Shown here piece after piece: positions 54,795 to 63,624 of a DNA stretch of 64,000 bases; position 1 is the stretch's first letter, and each line of letters starts with the position of its first letter. The stretch spans positions 3,516,001 through 3,580,000 of the forward strand of contig NZ_CP095550.1 of NCBI RefSeq assembly GCF_023078335.1. The letters are read 5' to 3'. Both the position numbers and the translations under genes were made by a program. This stretch comes from Metabacillus endolithicus (GTDB taxonomy: Bacteria; Bacillota; Bacilli; Bacillales; Bacillaceae). Below the pieces are notes generated by a model, which saw only the letters and a list, made by a program, of their open reading frames with translations, had not been told where the DNA came from and made no database searches.

Positions 54795-56039
54795 ATGAGT
54801 GAATTAATAACGAATTTAACCCAAGAACAATTACAAGAAGTAAAGAGACAGCTTGCTATTTACGCTCAAGGTGTACAGGAAATTATTCCAACTGAAGAAC
54901 TGGAACAGAAAATAGCAAGATCGGTACTGGAAAATCGACCACTTAAAATAAAATTAGGGTTGGATCCTTCAGCACCTGATGTTCATCTCGGACATACTGT
55001 TGTTCTTAACAAGATGAGACAATTTCAAGAAAATGGTCATATTATTCAGCTGATTATTGGAGATTTTACGGGCAAAATAGGTGACCCGACAGGAAAGTCA
55101 GTAGCAAGAAAACAGTTAACTGATGAAGAAGTAAAACATAATGCTAAAACATACTTTGAGCAGTTTGCAAAAGTAATTGATATGGACAAAGTTGAATTAC
55201 ACTATAACTCTAAATGGTTGTCTCAGCTTAACTTTGAGGATGTTATCCAACTAGCAGGAAAAATAACAGTAGCCAGGCTTTTAGAAAGAGATGATTTTGA
55301 GGAAAGAATCGCTTTTAATAAGCCGATTTCTCTTCACGAATTCTTTTACCCGTTAATGCAAGGCTACGATTCAGTAATGCTGGAGTGTGATATTGAGTTA
55401 GGTGGAACAGATCAGCATTTTAATATTCTAATGGGCAGACATTTCCAAGAAAAGTACGGAAAAGAAAAGCAGGTTGCATTATTAATGCCGTTATTAGAAG
55501 GGCTTGATGGTGTTGAGAAAATGTCCAAATCAAAGAAAAATTACATTGGAATTGATGAAAGTCCTCAAGAAATGTATGGGAAAGCAATGTCAATTCCAGA
55601 TGAATTAATGAGTAAATACTTTGAACTAGTAACTGATTTCACACCAGATGAAGTAAAAACAATAACAGAAGATTTAAATGTTGGTATTCTTCATCCTAGA
55701 GATGCAAAAATGTTACTTGCCAAAACAATTGTAAGAATGTACCACGGAGCAGATGCTGCAGAAAAGGCAGAAAATCATTTTATTACCGTTTTCCAAAAAG
55801 GTACAATGCCTGATGAAATTCCTGTCATAAAATGGACTGGACAAGATCAGGTATCGATTCCAGATCTAATAGTCGAGTTAGACCTACTAACTTCAAAGAG
55901 TGAAGTACGTAGAATGATTAGCAATAATGGAATTAAATTAAATGGAGAAAAGGTAGAAGATCCTCAATTACAAGTTTCAATAACAAACGGATTAATTGTT
56001 CAGGTTGGGAAGCGTAAATTTATTAAGATACAAAAGTAA
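54795..56039 (+). CDS. tyrZ: Tyrosyl-tRNA synthetase TyrZ
   Basis: Charges tRNA-Tyr. Class I signatures are HLGH (in DVHLGHTVV) and KMSKS (EKMSKSKKN), and an S4 RNA-binding domain closes the protein. Its length (414) and the linked MarR gene match the second enzyme, TyrZ, rather than TyrS. AGGAGGAATCATT precedes the ATG at 54795. The gene is T-box regulated. A decayed fragment resembling it lies at 58262. Confidence 0.93.
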   Translation: MSELITNLTQEQLQEVKRQLAIYAQGVQEIIPTEELEQKIARSVLENRPLKIKLGLDPSAPDVHLGHTVVLNKMRQFQENGHIIQLIIGDFTGKIGDPTGKSVARKQLTDEEVKHNAKTYFEQFAKVIDMDKVELHYNSKWLSQLNFEDVIQLAGKITVARLLERDDFEERIAFNKPISLHEFFYPLMQGYDSVMLECDIELGGTDQHFNILMGRHFQEKYGKEKQVALLMPLLEGLDGVEKMSKSKKNYIGIDESPQEMYGKAMSIPDELMSKYFELVTDFTPDEVKTITEDLNVGILHPRDAKMLLAKTIVRMYHGADAAEKAENHFITVFQKGTMPDEIPVIKWTGQDQVSIPDLIVELDLLTSKSEVRRMISNNGIKLNGEKVEDPQLQVSITNGLIVQVGKRKFIKIQK

Positions 56040-56577
56040 CTTTTGAAAACATAATAATATAAAGGGAATGAGTTTAAGGGTAAGACTATATATTATTTTT
56101 TGTTTATCCTCTATTGTTATACTCATCGTTTCATAGTAGTTTGGTATATAAAAAATTTTTACTTATTCCGTTGTTAGTACCAATTAATTTAATTGATGAC
56201 ATAGAGATATTTCATTATGATATACAATTACCAAAGGCTGCAGATGTTCCATTTAACATCTGCTTTTTTATATGAGCTACATTATTCTTTAGAAATTTCC
56301 TTTTGAGTTTTTAACACGTCTATTCTTTACTTACCCATGAGTTTCTGAAACGCTCAATTACAATATTAAACTACCTAATGGCTTTTAAAAGTAAAGACTT
56401 TATAAAATAAACCGATAAAATAACTAGAGGGGAATATAATGAAAGAAAGTGAATGCACTATTTTTAAATCATTTACCTATAGCTATAGAAATGGCAGTGT
56501 TTTATATATAAATACAAACGAAACCAAGGTATTTTTCATATTAAACAAAATAGAAATAATTAGAGGGGGAATTTGGG
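56040..56577. other. Intergenic region between tyrZ and the chemotaxis gene
   Basis: A terminator (GCAGATGTT / AACATCTGC plus T-run) is at 56238-56270. A possible 76-codon ORF at 56439-56669 has a ribosome site (AGAGGGGAATATA) and overlaps the chemotaxis gene start, but its sequence is low-complexity. The bases around its start (TAGAGGGGAATATAATGAAAG) repeat the leader of the chemotaxis gene (TAGAGGGGGAATTTGGGATG), so part of the region may be a duplicated leader. I do not call a gene. Confidence 0.5.
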
Positions 56578-58260
56578 ATGAAAGTCACTGGAAAGTTAAT
56601 AATTTCTTATTTAATCATTGCATTTATTCTTATTGGAGTTGGTTCCTTTGCTACATTTGGACTTTCTAAATTAAATAATAATGGTAAGGATATGTACGAA
56701 GATCGACTAATTCCAATCAATCATTTAGCGAATCTTATAGGGTTTGCAGAAGAAACCATGGTCGTAATGCTTTCTTCAGTACTAACAGAAGATTCATCAA
56801 TGATTGGTACTGCAAATGAGTATATGGCTGAAGTAGATACAATATTAAAAGATTATGGAAATAGACAGATGGATACACAAGAAGTAGAAATTTTTGAAAC
56901 AGTAAATATAGAATGGAATAAATTTAAGACACTAACAAATGAAAATATAAACCTCATAAAAGAGGGACAGTTTGAAGAAGCGGAAATAGGTATAAACAAA
57001 GCTACTACACCTTTTTATAACGTTTCGGCAAACTTAGAAAAACTAGCAATGCTAAATGAAGAACTTGCTAAAAAATTACAAGAACAAAATCAAGTGAATT
57101 ATGAAAAAACGTCACTATCCATTATCATTTCTAGTATCATTGCAGTTATTTTAGCCATTCTAATCGGATTATTTATGGGCAGGGGAATTGGCGGGCCTTT
57201 ACGATATATCTCTAATCAGATGAAGAAAATCTCGGAAGGGAACCTCACAGGGAAGGAAATGATGCTAAAAAGGAAAGATGAAATTGGACAAGTTGCTTAT
57301 AGTTTGGATATGATGAAAAATAATTTAAAAACAATTATAAAAGATGTATCAGCAGCTTCTGAAAACCTTTCCAATCAAAGTGAAGAGTTAACGCAATCTT
57401 CTCACGAGGTAACTGAGGGTTCGAATCAAATTGCTATGACAATGCAGGAGTTATCAGATGGTTCGGAATCACAAGCTAATCATACTGGTGACTTATCACA
57501 AGTGATGGATTCATTCATTTCAAAATTACAGGATGCTAATATAAATGGTAAGGATATTCATCAATCGACAAATGATGTCTTGTTCATGACCACAGAAGGT
57601 AGCAAGTTAATGAAAAACTCAGTAGAACAAATGGGAATTATAGATCATGTAGTTATGAACGCCGTTAAAAATGTAAAGGGACTGGATATACAAACCCAGG
57701 AAATTACTAAGTTAGTAAATGTGATTAAAGATATTGCTGAACAAACAAATCTTTTAGCTTTGAATGCTGCAATAGAAGCTGCCCGTGCTGGTGAACATGG
57801 AAAAGGTTTTGCTGTGGTTGCTGATGAGGTTAGAAAGCTCGCAGAACAAGTAAGTTCATCTGTTATGGACATTACGGCCATTGTCCAAGAAATTCAAAAA
57901 GAATCTTCAGGAGTAGTGGATTCCTTACAAGAAGGGTATGGAGAGGTAAAAAAAGGTACTGCTCAAATTACTAAAACGGGAGAGACTTTCCAAAATATAA
58001 GTTATGCAGTAAACGAGATGATTAGCAAAATTAAAACGATCACAATAAATTTAGAAGATATTTCACAAGATGGTCAGATGATGAATGCCTCGATTCAAGA
58101 AATTGCATCAGTCTCTGAGGAATCAGCTGCAGGTATTGAACAAACTGCTGCTACAATTGATCTGGCTAGAAGCTCTATGGAAGAAGTTGCTCAAAGTTCT
58201 TCTTACCTAGCTAAACTTGCTGAAGAATTAAATGGGCTTGTTCTCAAGTTTAAGGTTTAA
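56578..58260 (+). CDS. Methyl-accepting chemotaxis protein
   Basis: A 560-residue receptor. TM1 is [20 protein letters not shown] and TM2 is [20 protein letters not shown], with a ~160-residue four-helix-bundle sensor (MCP_like 4HB) between. A HAMP domain follows ([15 protein letters not shown]), then a signalling coiled coil with the hairpin tip [34 protein letters not shown]. It should feed CheA/CheW. The ligand is unknown, but aromatic-degradation and symporter genes lie downstream, so an aromatic attractant is possible. AGAGGGGGAATTTGGG precedes the ATG. Confidence 0.92.
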   Translation: MKVTGKLIISYLIIAFILIGVGSFATFGLSKLNNNGKDMYEDRLIPINHLANLIGFAEETMVVMLSSVLTEDSSMIGTANEYMAEVDTILKDYGNRQMDTQEVEIFETVNIEWNKFKTLTNENINLIKEGQFEEAEIGINKATTPFYNVSANLEKLAMLNEELAKKLQEQNQVNYEKTSLSIIISSIIAVILAILIGLFMGRGIGGPLRYISNQMKKISEGNLTGKEMMLKRKDEIGQVAYSLDMMKNNLKTIIKDVSAASENLSNQSEELTQSSHEVTEGSNQIAMTMQELSDGSESQANHTGDLSQVMDSFISKLQDANINGKDIHQSTNDVLFMTTEGSKLMKNSVEQMGIIDHVVMNAVKNVKGLDIQTQEITKLVNVIKDIAEQTNLLALNAAIEAARAGEHGKGFAVVADEVRKLAEQVSSSVMDITAIVQEIQKESSGVVDSLQEGYGEVKKGTAQITKTGETFQNISYAVNEMISKIKTITINLEDISQDGQMMNASIQEIASVSEESAAGIEQTAATIDLARSSMEEVAQSSSYLAKLAEELNGLVLKFKV

Positions 58261-58261
58261 G

Positions 58262-58445
58262 ATCAATTTTAGAAGATTTCCATTTGAAAGTTGAATTGCA
58301 CTATAATTCTAGAGTGGAGTCCTTAGAAAGATTTACAAAGGTATTAAATAAAATGGAGAAAAAAGGTAGTAGAATCTTAAATGCAAGAATGAATAACATC
58401 CTGATAGGGAAACGCAAATTTATTAAAGCTAAAAAAGTAACCTTT
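58262..58445 (+). pseudogene. Decayed fragment of a tyrosyl-tRNA synthetase gene
   Basis: Two short stretches match the tyrZ gene at 54795 and are joined with the middle missing. AAAGTTGAATTGCACTATAA (KVELHYNS) matches the tyrZ internal [10 protein letters not shown] region near 55190. GGGAAACGCAAATTTATTAA (GKRKFIKAKK) and the TTAAATAAAATGGAGAAAA before it match the tyrZ 3' end near 55935-56036. No intact frame exists. It looks like an old duplicate reduced by deletion. Confidence 0.72.
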
Positions 58446-58479
58446 AAATGCTACTAAATTAACTTATGGTAAGTTTTAG

Positions 58480-58665
58480 GTTTATTTTATTGTAAATATT
58501 GTCTTGGATGGACTTTATAGTTTTTTGTTGTACCCATTCCTACAGAAGTTGGGGATGGCAACTGGTACAATGCAAAGTATTAATTCTTATCTTATTATGA
58601 TTGCAGTTTCTTTAGTGATCTATTTGTATCAGTTGTGGCAGGAGAAAATCTTTGCTCATGAGTAA
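58480..58665 (+). pseudogene. Possible C-terminal remnant of a membrane protein
   Basis: A 61-codon open stretch without a start codon ends at TAA 58663-58665. It encodes a hydrophobic segment (SYLIMIAVSLVIYLYQLW) and a short charged tail (QEKIFAHE). It looks like the end of a lost transporter or permease gene. No family is recognised. A terminator follows at 58709. Confidence 0.4.
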
Positions 58666-58708
58666 CAAAACTTATTCATGTGAGGACTTACACTTTAATA
58701 GTCTAACT

Positions 58709-58748
58709 AAAGGAACTAGAATCATTTCTTCTAGTTCCTTTTTATATT
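58709..58748 (+). terminator. Terminator following the gene remnants
   Basis: AAAGGAACTAGA and TCTAGTTCCTTTTT pair around ATCATTTCT. Confidence 0.8.
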
Positions 58749-58972
58749 TTATTTTCGAACATTATTAATCTATATATTTTTTTATATCAATTACTAACAT
58801 TTTTCGTATTTCATTTAAAGATTTTTAGATGATAAGATTAATTTCAGAAAGTGGTTGCAAATTGATGGAGGAACTTCTAATTTATTACTTAAAGGAGTGA
58901 TGGAAATATAAATTTAATTAGTGTTGAGGGAAGGTGTGAAATCGCAATTAACTTAATTAAGGGGGTAATTGT

Positions 58973-59101
58973 ATGTTGGGGATGGAAGATATAACAATAA
59001 CTTTCGCTTGGTTAGCAACTGTTTTAACAATGATAGGTTGTGTTATTTATGGAGTAATTATGTGGAACCGTGGTGATGACGACGAGGAGGAATCGAGATG
59101 A
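58973..59101 (+). CDS. Symporter small accessory protein (SymSMP type)
   Basis: TTAAGGGGGTAATTGT precedes the ATG at 58973. The 42-residue protein has one membrane helix (FAWLATVLTMIGCVIYGVIMW) and an acidic tail (RGDDDEEESR). Its stop overlaps the ATG of the sodium:solute symporter (ATGA). Such single-helix peptides accompany SSS-family symporters in Bacillus and related genera and are thought to aid them. Confidence 0.85.
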   Translation: MLGMEDITITFAWLATVLTMIGCVIYGVIMWNRGDDDEEESR

Positions 59102-60676
59102 ATTTAGCAAATTTAATTCCAATTGTCATTTTGTATCTGGTCATTATGTCAGGCTTGCTTATTATGGTTATCGTACAACAAGGTCAAATGAAGATTACTT
59201 AGTTGGGGGAAGAAATACAAATGCAATCATCATGGCCCTTTCTTATGGAGCAACGTTTACTAGTACCTCAGCCATAATTGGGTTTGGTGGATTGGCAGCT
59301 ATGAATGGGTTTGGTCTTATTTGGTTGGCATTTTTAAATATATTCATTGGGGTATTTATAGCATTTGCTGTATTTGGAAAAAGAATTAGAAAATTATCAG
59401 TAAACTTGGAAGCGTATACTTTTTCTGAACTTCTTGGTAGGCATTATCAATCTAAATTTATAACTATCCTTTCTGGAATGTTCATTTTTATATTTATGCC
59501 TGCATACACAAGTGTGGTCCTAATTGGTGGAGGGAGGTTTCTCGAGCAAGCTCTATCAATCGATTATAATATTGGACTTCTAATTCTTGCAGTTATAGTT
59601 GGAATCTATGTTATTGGTGGCGGAATTAAGGCGGTTTTATACACAGATGCCTTTGCGGCTGCTATCATGATTATCGGTATGGCAATCTTTTTATTTATGA
59701 GCTATCAAGCAGTAGGTGGCATAGTAGAAGGACATAATACGTTAACTTCAATGGAAGACTTAGTTCCACAGGCACTAATTGATCAGGGCCATCAAGGTTG
59801 GACATCAATGCCAGCTATTGGATCACCGATGTGGTGGACACTTGTAAGTACAATCATTATGGGGGTAGGAATTGGTGTTTTAGCTCAGCCACAGTTAACG
59901 ATGCGATTTATGACAGTGAAAAACAATAAAGCGATGAATCGCTCGGTTTTAGTTGGTGGAGTATTTATGTTTTTTATAACTGGAGCAGCTTATATGATTG
60001 GGCCAATCAGCAATGTTTATTTTTATAAAAATGAAGGAGACATTGCGATCAATATAGCGAATGGAAATCCTGATCTAGTTATTCCGATGTTTATTAGTGA
60101 GATTATGCCAGAGTGGTTTGTTTATTTGTTTACATTAACACTAATTTCAGCTGTTATTTCTACAATAAGCTCTCTTATTCATCTTCAAGGAACAGCATTT
60201 GGTCAAGATATATTAAGTAATTTGGGTATAAAATCTGTTTTAGGTATAGATAGTTCACGTATTGGGGTTCTGATAGGCTTGCAGGTGCTGTTATTCTATC
60301 CTATATATTACCTGGTGGGGTCATTGCACAGGCAACAGCCTTTTGGTTTGGAATTTGTGCAGCTGGATTTTTACCTACGATGATCGGGGCTTTTTATTGG
60401 AAAAATGCAACAAAGCAAGGGGCAATCGCAAGTATCTTAACAGGCTTTTTAGTGAGTGTGTTTGGTTTTCTATTTTTACATGCAAAAGAAGCTACTGCGT
60501 TTGGTTTATCGAGAGCAGTATTCGGTCAAGATACATTATTTGCTTTTCCGTTAACACATATAGATCCACTATTTTATTCATTGCCACTCTCGACAATTGT
60601 ATTTGTGGTTGTTAGTTTGATAAGTAAATCCAAGGATCAGAAGATAGATGTTAACGGCGCCAATGAAGCTGGTTAA
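59098..60676 (+). pseudogene. Sodium:solute symporter (SSS family), frameshifted twice
   Basis: A symporter of ~526 residues with about 13 membrane helices. The ATG at 59098 starts NLANLIPIVILYLVIMSGL. At about 59157 one G is missing (GL to AYYGYRTTRSNEDYLVGGRN), and at about 60279 one T is missing (IGVLIGL to AGAVILSYILPGGVIAQATA). The frame then runs to 60676. SSS motifs GATFTSTSAIIGFGGLA and GGGIKAVLYTDAFAA are typical. The cargo could be an aromatic or a monocarboxylate; the neighbours suggest 4-hydroxyphenylacetate or similar, but this is inference. Confidence 0.85.
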
Positions 60677-60689
60677 AGGATAAAAGGTT

Positions 60690-60727
60690 AAAGGGACAGT
60701 CTCCAAATTGAAGGGGGCTGTTTTTTC
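60690..60727 (+). terminator. Terminator after the symporter gene
   Basis: GGACAGTCTCC and GGGGGCTGTTTTTTC pair around AAATTGAA. Confidence 0.7.
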
Positions 60728-60782
60728 TGTTAGAAGGGCATTTTTAATGATGAAGGATGTAACTTGTTATGTAATTAGAACA

Positions 60783-60826
60783 ACTGATAAAAACAGACCA
60801 AATCTTTATGATTGGTCTGTTTGAAT
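60783..60826 (-). terminator. Terminator after the hpa genes
   Basis: AAACAGACCAA and TTGGTCTGTTT pair around ATCTTTATGA between the convergent symporter and hpaF genes. Confidence 0.8.
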
Positions 60827-60845
60827 ATTTTCTCTATTTTTACCT

Positions 60846-61232
60846 CTATTTTTTAAATCTCTTATGAATATTATTTTGCTTATACGTCCCTGCCTCACTA
60901 AATTCAAAAAGTTCCATAGATAGTGCTAAATATCTTTTTCCATAAAGTTCAGCAAAATGATCTTTTATGGCATTGAAGATCTCTTCACAAGTTTCATTTT
61001 TAGCTTCTTCAGATCGACCTGCTCCAATCTTAAGTGTAGCATGAACAAAAGCATCGTCTTCTTTTCCATCTGCAATATAGTAGTCTTTTAATTCAATTCC
61101 TCGTGAACGTATTCCTCCTACGGGGAAAAGAGGAGCCTTTGAGATTAGAATATGATTAACTTTTTCTAGCAGCAAAGGAATATTAGCATCGTTTTTAATA
61201 TTATCTGTATATTCAACAATAAAATGGGGCAT
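60846..61232 (-). CDS. hpaF: 5-carboxymethyl-2-hydroxymuconate isomerase (HpaF/HpcD)
   Basis: Isomerises CHM in the meta-cleavage (homoprotocatechuate) route of 4-hydroxyphenylacetate. The tautomerase-fold protein starts MPHFIVEYTDN, so the catalytic Pro is residue 2 and becomes the N-terminus. The start at 61232 follows AAGGAGGATTAAGA; a longer open frame to 61265 lacks this. Length is 128 residues, near the family norm. It is the last gene of the hpa set seen here. Confidence 0.9.
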   Translation of the reverse strand: MPHFIVEYTDNIKNDANIPLLLEKVNHILISKAPLFPVGGIRSRGIELKDYYIADGKEDDAFVHATLKIGAGRSEEAKNETCEEIFNAIKDHFAELYGKRYLALSMELFEFSEAGTYKQNNIHKRFKK

Positions 61233-61257
61233 TCTTAATCCTCCTTGAGGTGTAGGG

Positions 61258-61998
61258 TTAGTCACTAATGATTGTGTTTACTAATCTACCAATTCCTTCA
61301 ATTTCGGTAATAACCTCATCGCCAACCTTTGTATTAATTAATCCTTTAGGTGTACCAGTAAGGATGATATCGTTTTTATTTAATGTCATGAAACTACTTA
61401 AATATTCGATTAGCATTGGAATATCAAAGATCATATCTTTAGTTGTACCTTCTTGAGTAACTTTTCCGTTCACATATGTACGCAATGTAAGATTCATAGG
61501 ATCCGGGATATCTTTTGCATCTACCAACCAAGGACCGATTGGGGTACATGTGTCGCGATTTTTAACTTTAAGATTTGGTCTATAGTAGTTTTCAAGATAA
61601 TCTCTGATTGCGTAGTCATTTGCGATTGTATATCCTGCTACGTAATTATAGGCATCTTCTTTTTTTATATTTTTTACTGTTTCTCCAATAACAACAGCTA
61701 GTTCACATTCATAATGCATATTTATTGCGTCTGAAGGACGTACTGTTTTGGAACGATGTCCGACAAATGTATTAGGTCCTTTTAAAAAAACAAGCGGCTC
61801 TGTTGGTGCATTAAACGATAATTCCTTTGCATGATCTGCATAATTTAAACCTAAAGCAAATACTGTCTGTGGCTCAACCGGTGGTAACCACACAACTTCT
61901 TCTTCCTTAACAATCAGACCATTTGCTAATTTAACATTTCCTTCCGATTCCTCAGCAGAATGGATAGAACCATTATAAGCTACACGTGCTGTTTTCAT
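61258..61998 (-). CDS. Fumarylacetoacetate hydrolase family protein, HpaG C-terminal-type subunit
   Basis: A 246-residue FAH-fold enzyme. The metal-binding signature is KGPNTFVGHRSKTVRP with HYECELAVVIG, and later GPWLVDAKDIPDPMN and TPKGLINTKVGDEV. In the homoprotocatechuate pathway, paired FAH proteins (HpaG1/HpaG2, or fused HpcE) decarboxylate OPET and isomerise HHDD. This one is the better-preserved FAH, so it probably holds the decarboxylase metal site. It overlaps nothing; the partner is 12 bases upstream. Confidence 0.88.
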   Translation of the reverse strand: MKTARVAYNGSIHSAEESEGNVKLANGLIVKEEEVVWLPPVEPQTVFALGLNYADHAKELSFNAPTEPLVFLKGPNTFVGHRSKTVRPSDAINMHYECELAVVIGETVKNIKKEDAYNYVAGYTIANDYAIRDYLENYYRPNLKVKNRDTCTPIGPWLVDAKDIPDPMNLTLRTYVNGKVTQEGTTKDMIFDIPMLIEYLSSFMTLNKNDIILTGTPKGLINTKVGDEVITEIEGIGRLVNTIISD

Positions 61999-62009
61999 CG
62001 TAATTCCCC

Positions 62010-62771
62010 CTATAGTTTAACTGTATTTTCTAAAGAGCCGATGCCTTCGATCTCAATTCGTATGTGATCAAGATTTTGTACTAGAGGTTGATTTTCAGGG
62101 ACACCTACTAGAAGAGTGTCACCTTCATTGAAAGTCATAAACTGGGAAACATCAGAAATTAGTTTAACGACAGAACGTACTAGATTTGCAGTTGAATTTT
62201 GTTGTCGTAATTCACCATTAATGAAGACTTTAATTTCAAGGTTATCTGGATTTGCTATTTCTTCTTTTTTAACAATCCAAGGAGCAACTGGACAAAAACC
62301 GTCTCTTGCCTTTTGTTTGATTGCTGGTCTGAAATAACTTTCATGTGGAATGCTGACATCGTTTACAATTGTGTATCCTAAAACATAATCCAATGCATTC
62401 TGTTCACTAACCATTGAAGTAACCTTATTAAAGACGATCCCTAACGCTGCTCCAATCTGAAGTTCACGAGTATCGTTAGGTAGAGGGATCGGTTTATTAG
62501 ATCGATTTAAAGTATTTACAGGTTTAATATATAAGACAGGAGCTACCGGTGGATTTTTATAAGGTGCTTCATTCAATTGAGAACCTAGTTTTTCTAGTTC
62601 ACCTTTATAATTTAATAGAGTTCCGTAAACTGTTCCGTTAATAGGAACATCTAGATTACATTTATCCAAAGCTAGGGTTTCTTTTGAAAGGGTTAATGCT
62701 TTCTTGTCAGTATCTATGACAACTTCTTGCAATGTTCGGGTTTCAGAAAACTTTACATAACCGTTCTTCAT
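62010..62771 (-). CDS. Fumarylacetoacetate hydrolase family protein, HpaG N-terminal-type subunit
   Basis: A ~253-residue FAH-fold protein paralogous to the next gene (FCPVAPWIVKKEEIANPDNLE aligns with GPWLVDAKDIPDPMN). The start at 62771 follows TATAGGAGTGAATGAA at a good distance; the GTG at 62780 is too close. It stands first in the seen hpa unit. Together with its neighbour it should form the bifunctional OPET decarboxylase/HHDD isomerase, by analogy with HpcE. Confidence 0.85.
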   Translation of the reverse strand: MKNGYVKFSETRTLQEVVIDTDKKALTLSKETLALDKCNLDVPINGTVYGTLLNYKGELEKLGSQLNEAPYKNPPVAPVLYIKPVNTLNRSNKPIPLPNDTRELQIGAALGIVFNKVTSMVSEQNALDYVLGYTIVNDVSIPHESYFRPAIKQKARDGFCPVAPWIVKKEEIANPDNLEIKVFINGELRQQNSTANLVRSVVKLISDVSQFMTFNEGDTLLVGVPENQPLVQNLDHIRIEIEGIGSLENTVKL

Positions 62772-62845
62772 TTCATTCACTCCTATAAACTCTTATTTGA
62801 AAGGGTAGAAAAATGAAAGGATTCAGAAAATTAAATATCATATAT

Positions 62846-62863
62846 AAAATCATATATGATTTT
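62846..62863. promoter_or_regulatory. Palindrome upstream of the hpa genes, likely GntR operator
   Basis: An 18-base perfect palindrome, AAAATCATATATGATTTT, lies 75 bases upstream of the hpaG-type gene and right after the GntR gene. A less perfect ATATCATATAT flanks it. GntR (FadR-type) regulators bind such AT-rich palindromes, so autoregulation and control of the hpa unit are inferred. Confidence 0.6.
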
Positions 62864-62917
62864 TGGAGTGTTTTCAAATAATAATTCTTGAATTAAAAAA
62901 TCCTAATGAAAAAGTCA

Positions 62918-63568
62918 TTAGGATTCTTGTTGTTCTATAAATGTTTGAAGAGTATTTAGTTTATGTTGTCTTGCTAGGCTCTCAATCTTTATTAGGTTTT
63001 TATCATCTTGCAATATAGAGATTAGTTGATCATGTTCTTCAATTGATTTTGGGGTTCTTTTTAAGGTAAAGGAACTTCTTATTTTACGAACGGCATCAAT
63101 TCGATCCCAAAGTTGTTCAATATTTTTTATTAAAAGTTGATTAGGGCAATAGGAATAGATAAAGAAATGAAACGTTCTATTTAATGCACCTATTTTTTCA
63201 AAATCAAAATCTGAAAGGGCCTCTTTCATTTCTTGATTATAGTCTTTTAGAGTCTCTAGTGCCTGAGTTGATAGATATGGCGTACTTATAGCAGTTGCGT
63301 ATCCTTCTAGAAGGGCAAGTACTTGCAAAGATTCTTTATAAATTTCATCATTAACCCCTTTAACCACTGCACCGGTATTTGGTGTATACTCAATCAGTTC
63401 TTCTGATTCTAACTGATGAATTGCTTCACGAACCGGAATATGACTTGAGCCAACCTCCTTTGCGATTTGATCAATGATAATCCTTTGGCCAGGAACATAG
63501 ACTCCTTCTATAATTCGTTTACGGATCACTTCATATGCGATTTGTCGTTTATTAGGCTTTTTATTCAT
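62918..63568 (-). CDS. GntR family transcriptional regulator (FadR/FCD subfamily)
   Basis: A 216-residue regulator. The N-terminal winged helix is typical (IRKRIIEGVYVPGQRIIID, HIPVREAIHQLESEELIEYTPNTGAVV), followed by a helical FCD ligand-binding domain (EGYATAISTPYL, NRTFHFFIYSYCPNQLL, EEHDQLISIL). Ligand is unknown; its position between the LysR gene and the hpa genes suggests a pathway intermediate. A hairpin (AATCCTAATGA / TCATTAGGATT plus T-run on the reverse strand) overlaps its stop codon. Confidence 0.9.
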   Translation of the reverse strand: MNKKPNKRQIAYEVIRKRIIEGVYVPGQRIIIDQIAKEVGSSHIPVREAIHQLESEELIEYTPNTGAVVKGVNDEIYKESLQVLALLEGYATAISTPYLSTQALETLKDYNQEMKEALSDFDFEKIGALNRTFHFFIYSYCPNQLLIKNIEQLWDRIDAVRKIRSSFTLKRTPKSIEEHDQLISILQDDKNLIKIESLARQHKLNTLQTFIEQQES

Positions 63569-63624
63569 ATCAAAAATATAGAGTAATTTTCATGTAATGA
63601 CAAATAAAAATTTTAATTTAGGAG

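Noticed and set aside
56439..56669. 76-codon ORF with a ribosome site upstream of the chemotaxis gene
   Set aside because: It overlaps the start of the chemotaxis gene in another frame for ~90 bases and has unusual composition. The ribosome site looks like a duplicate of the chemotaxis gene leader.
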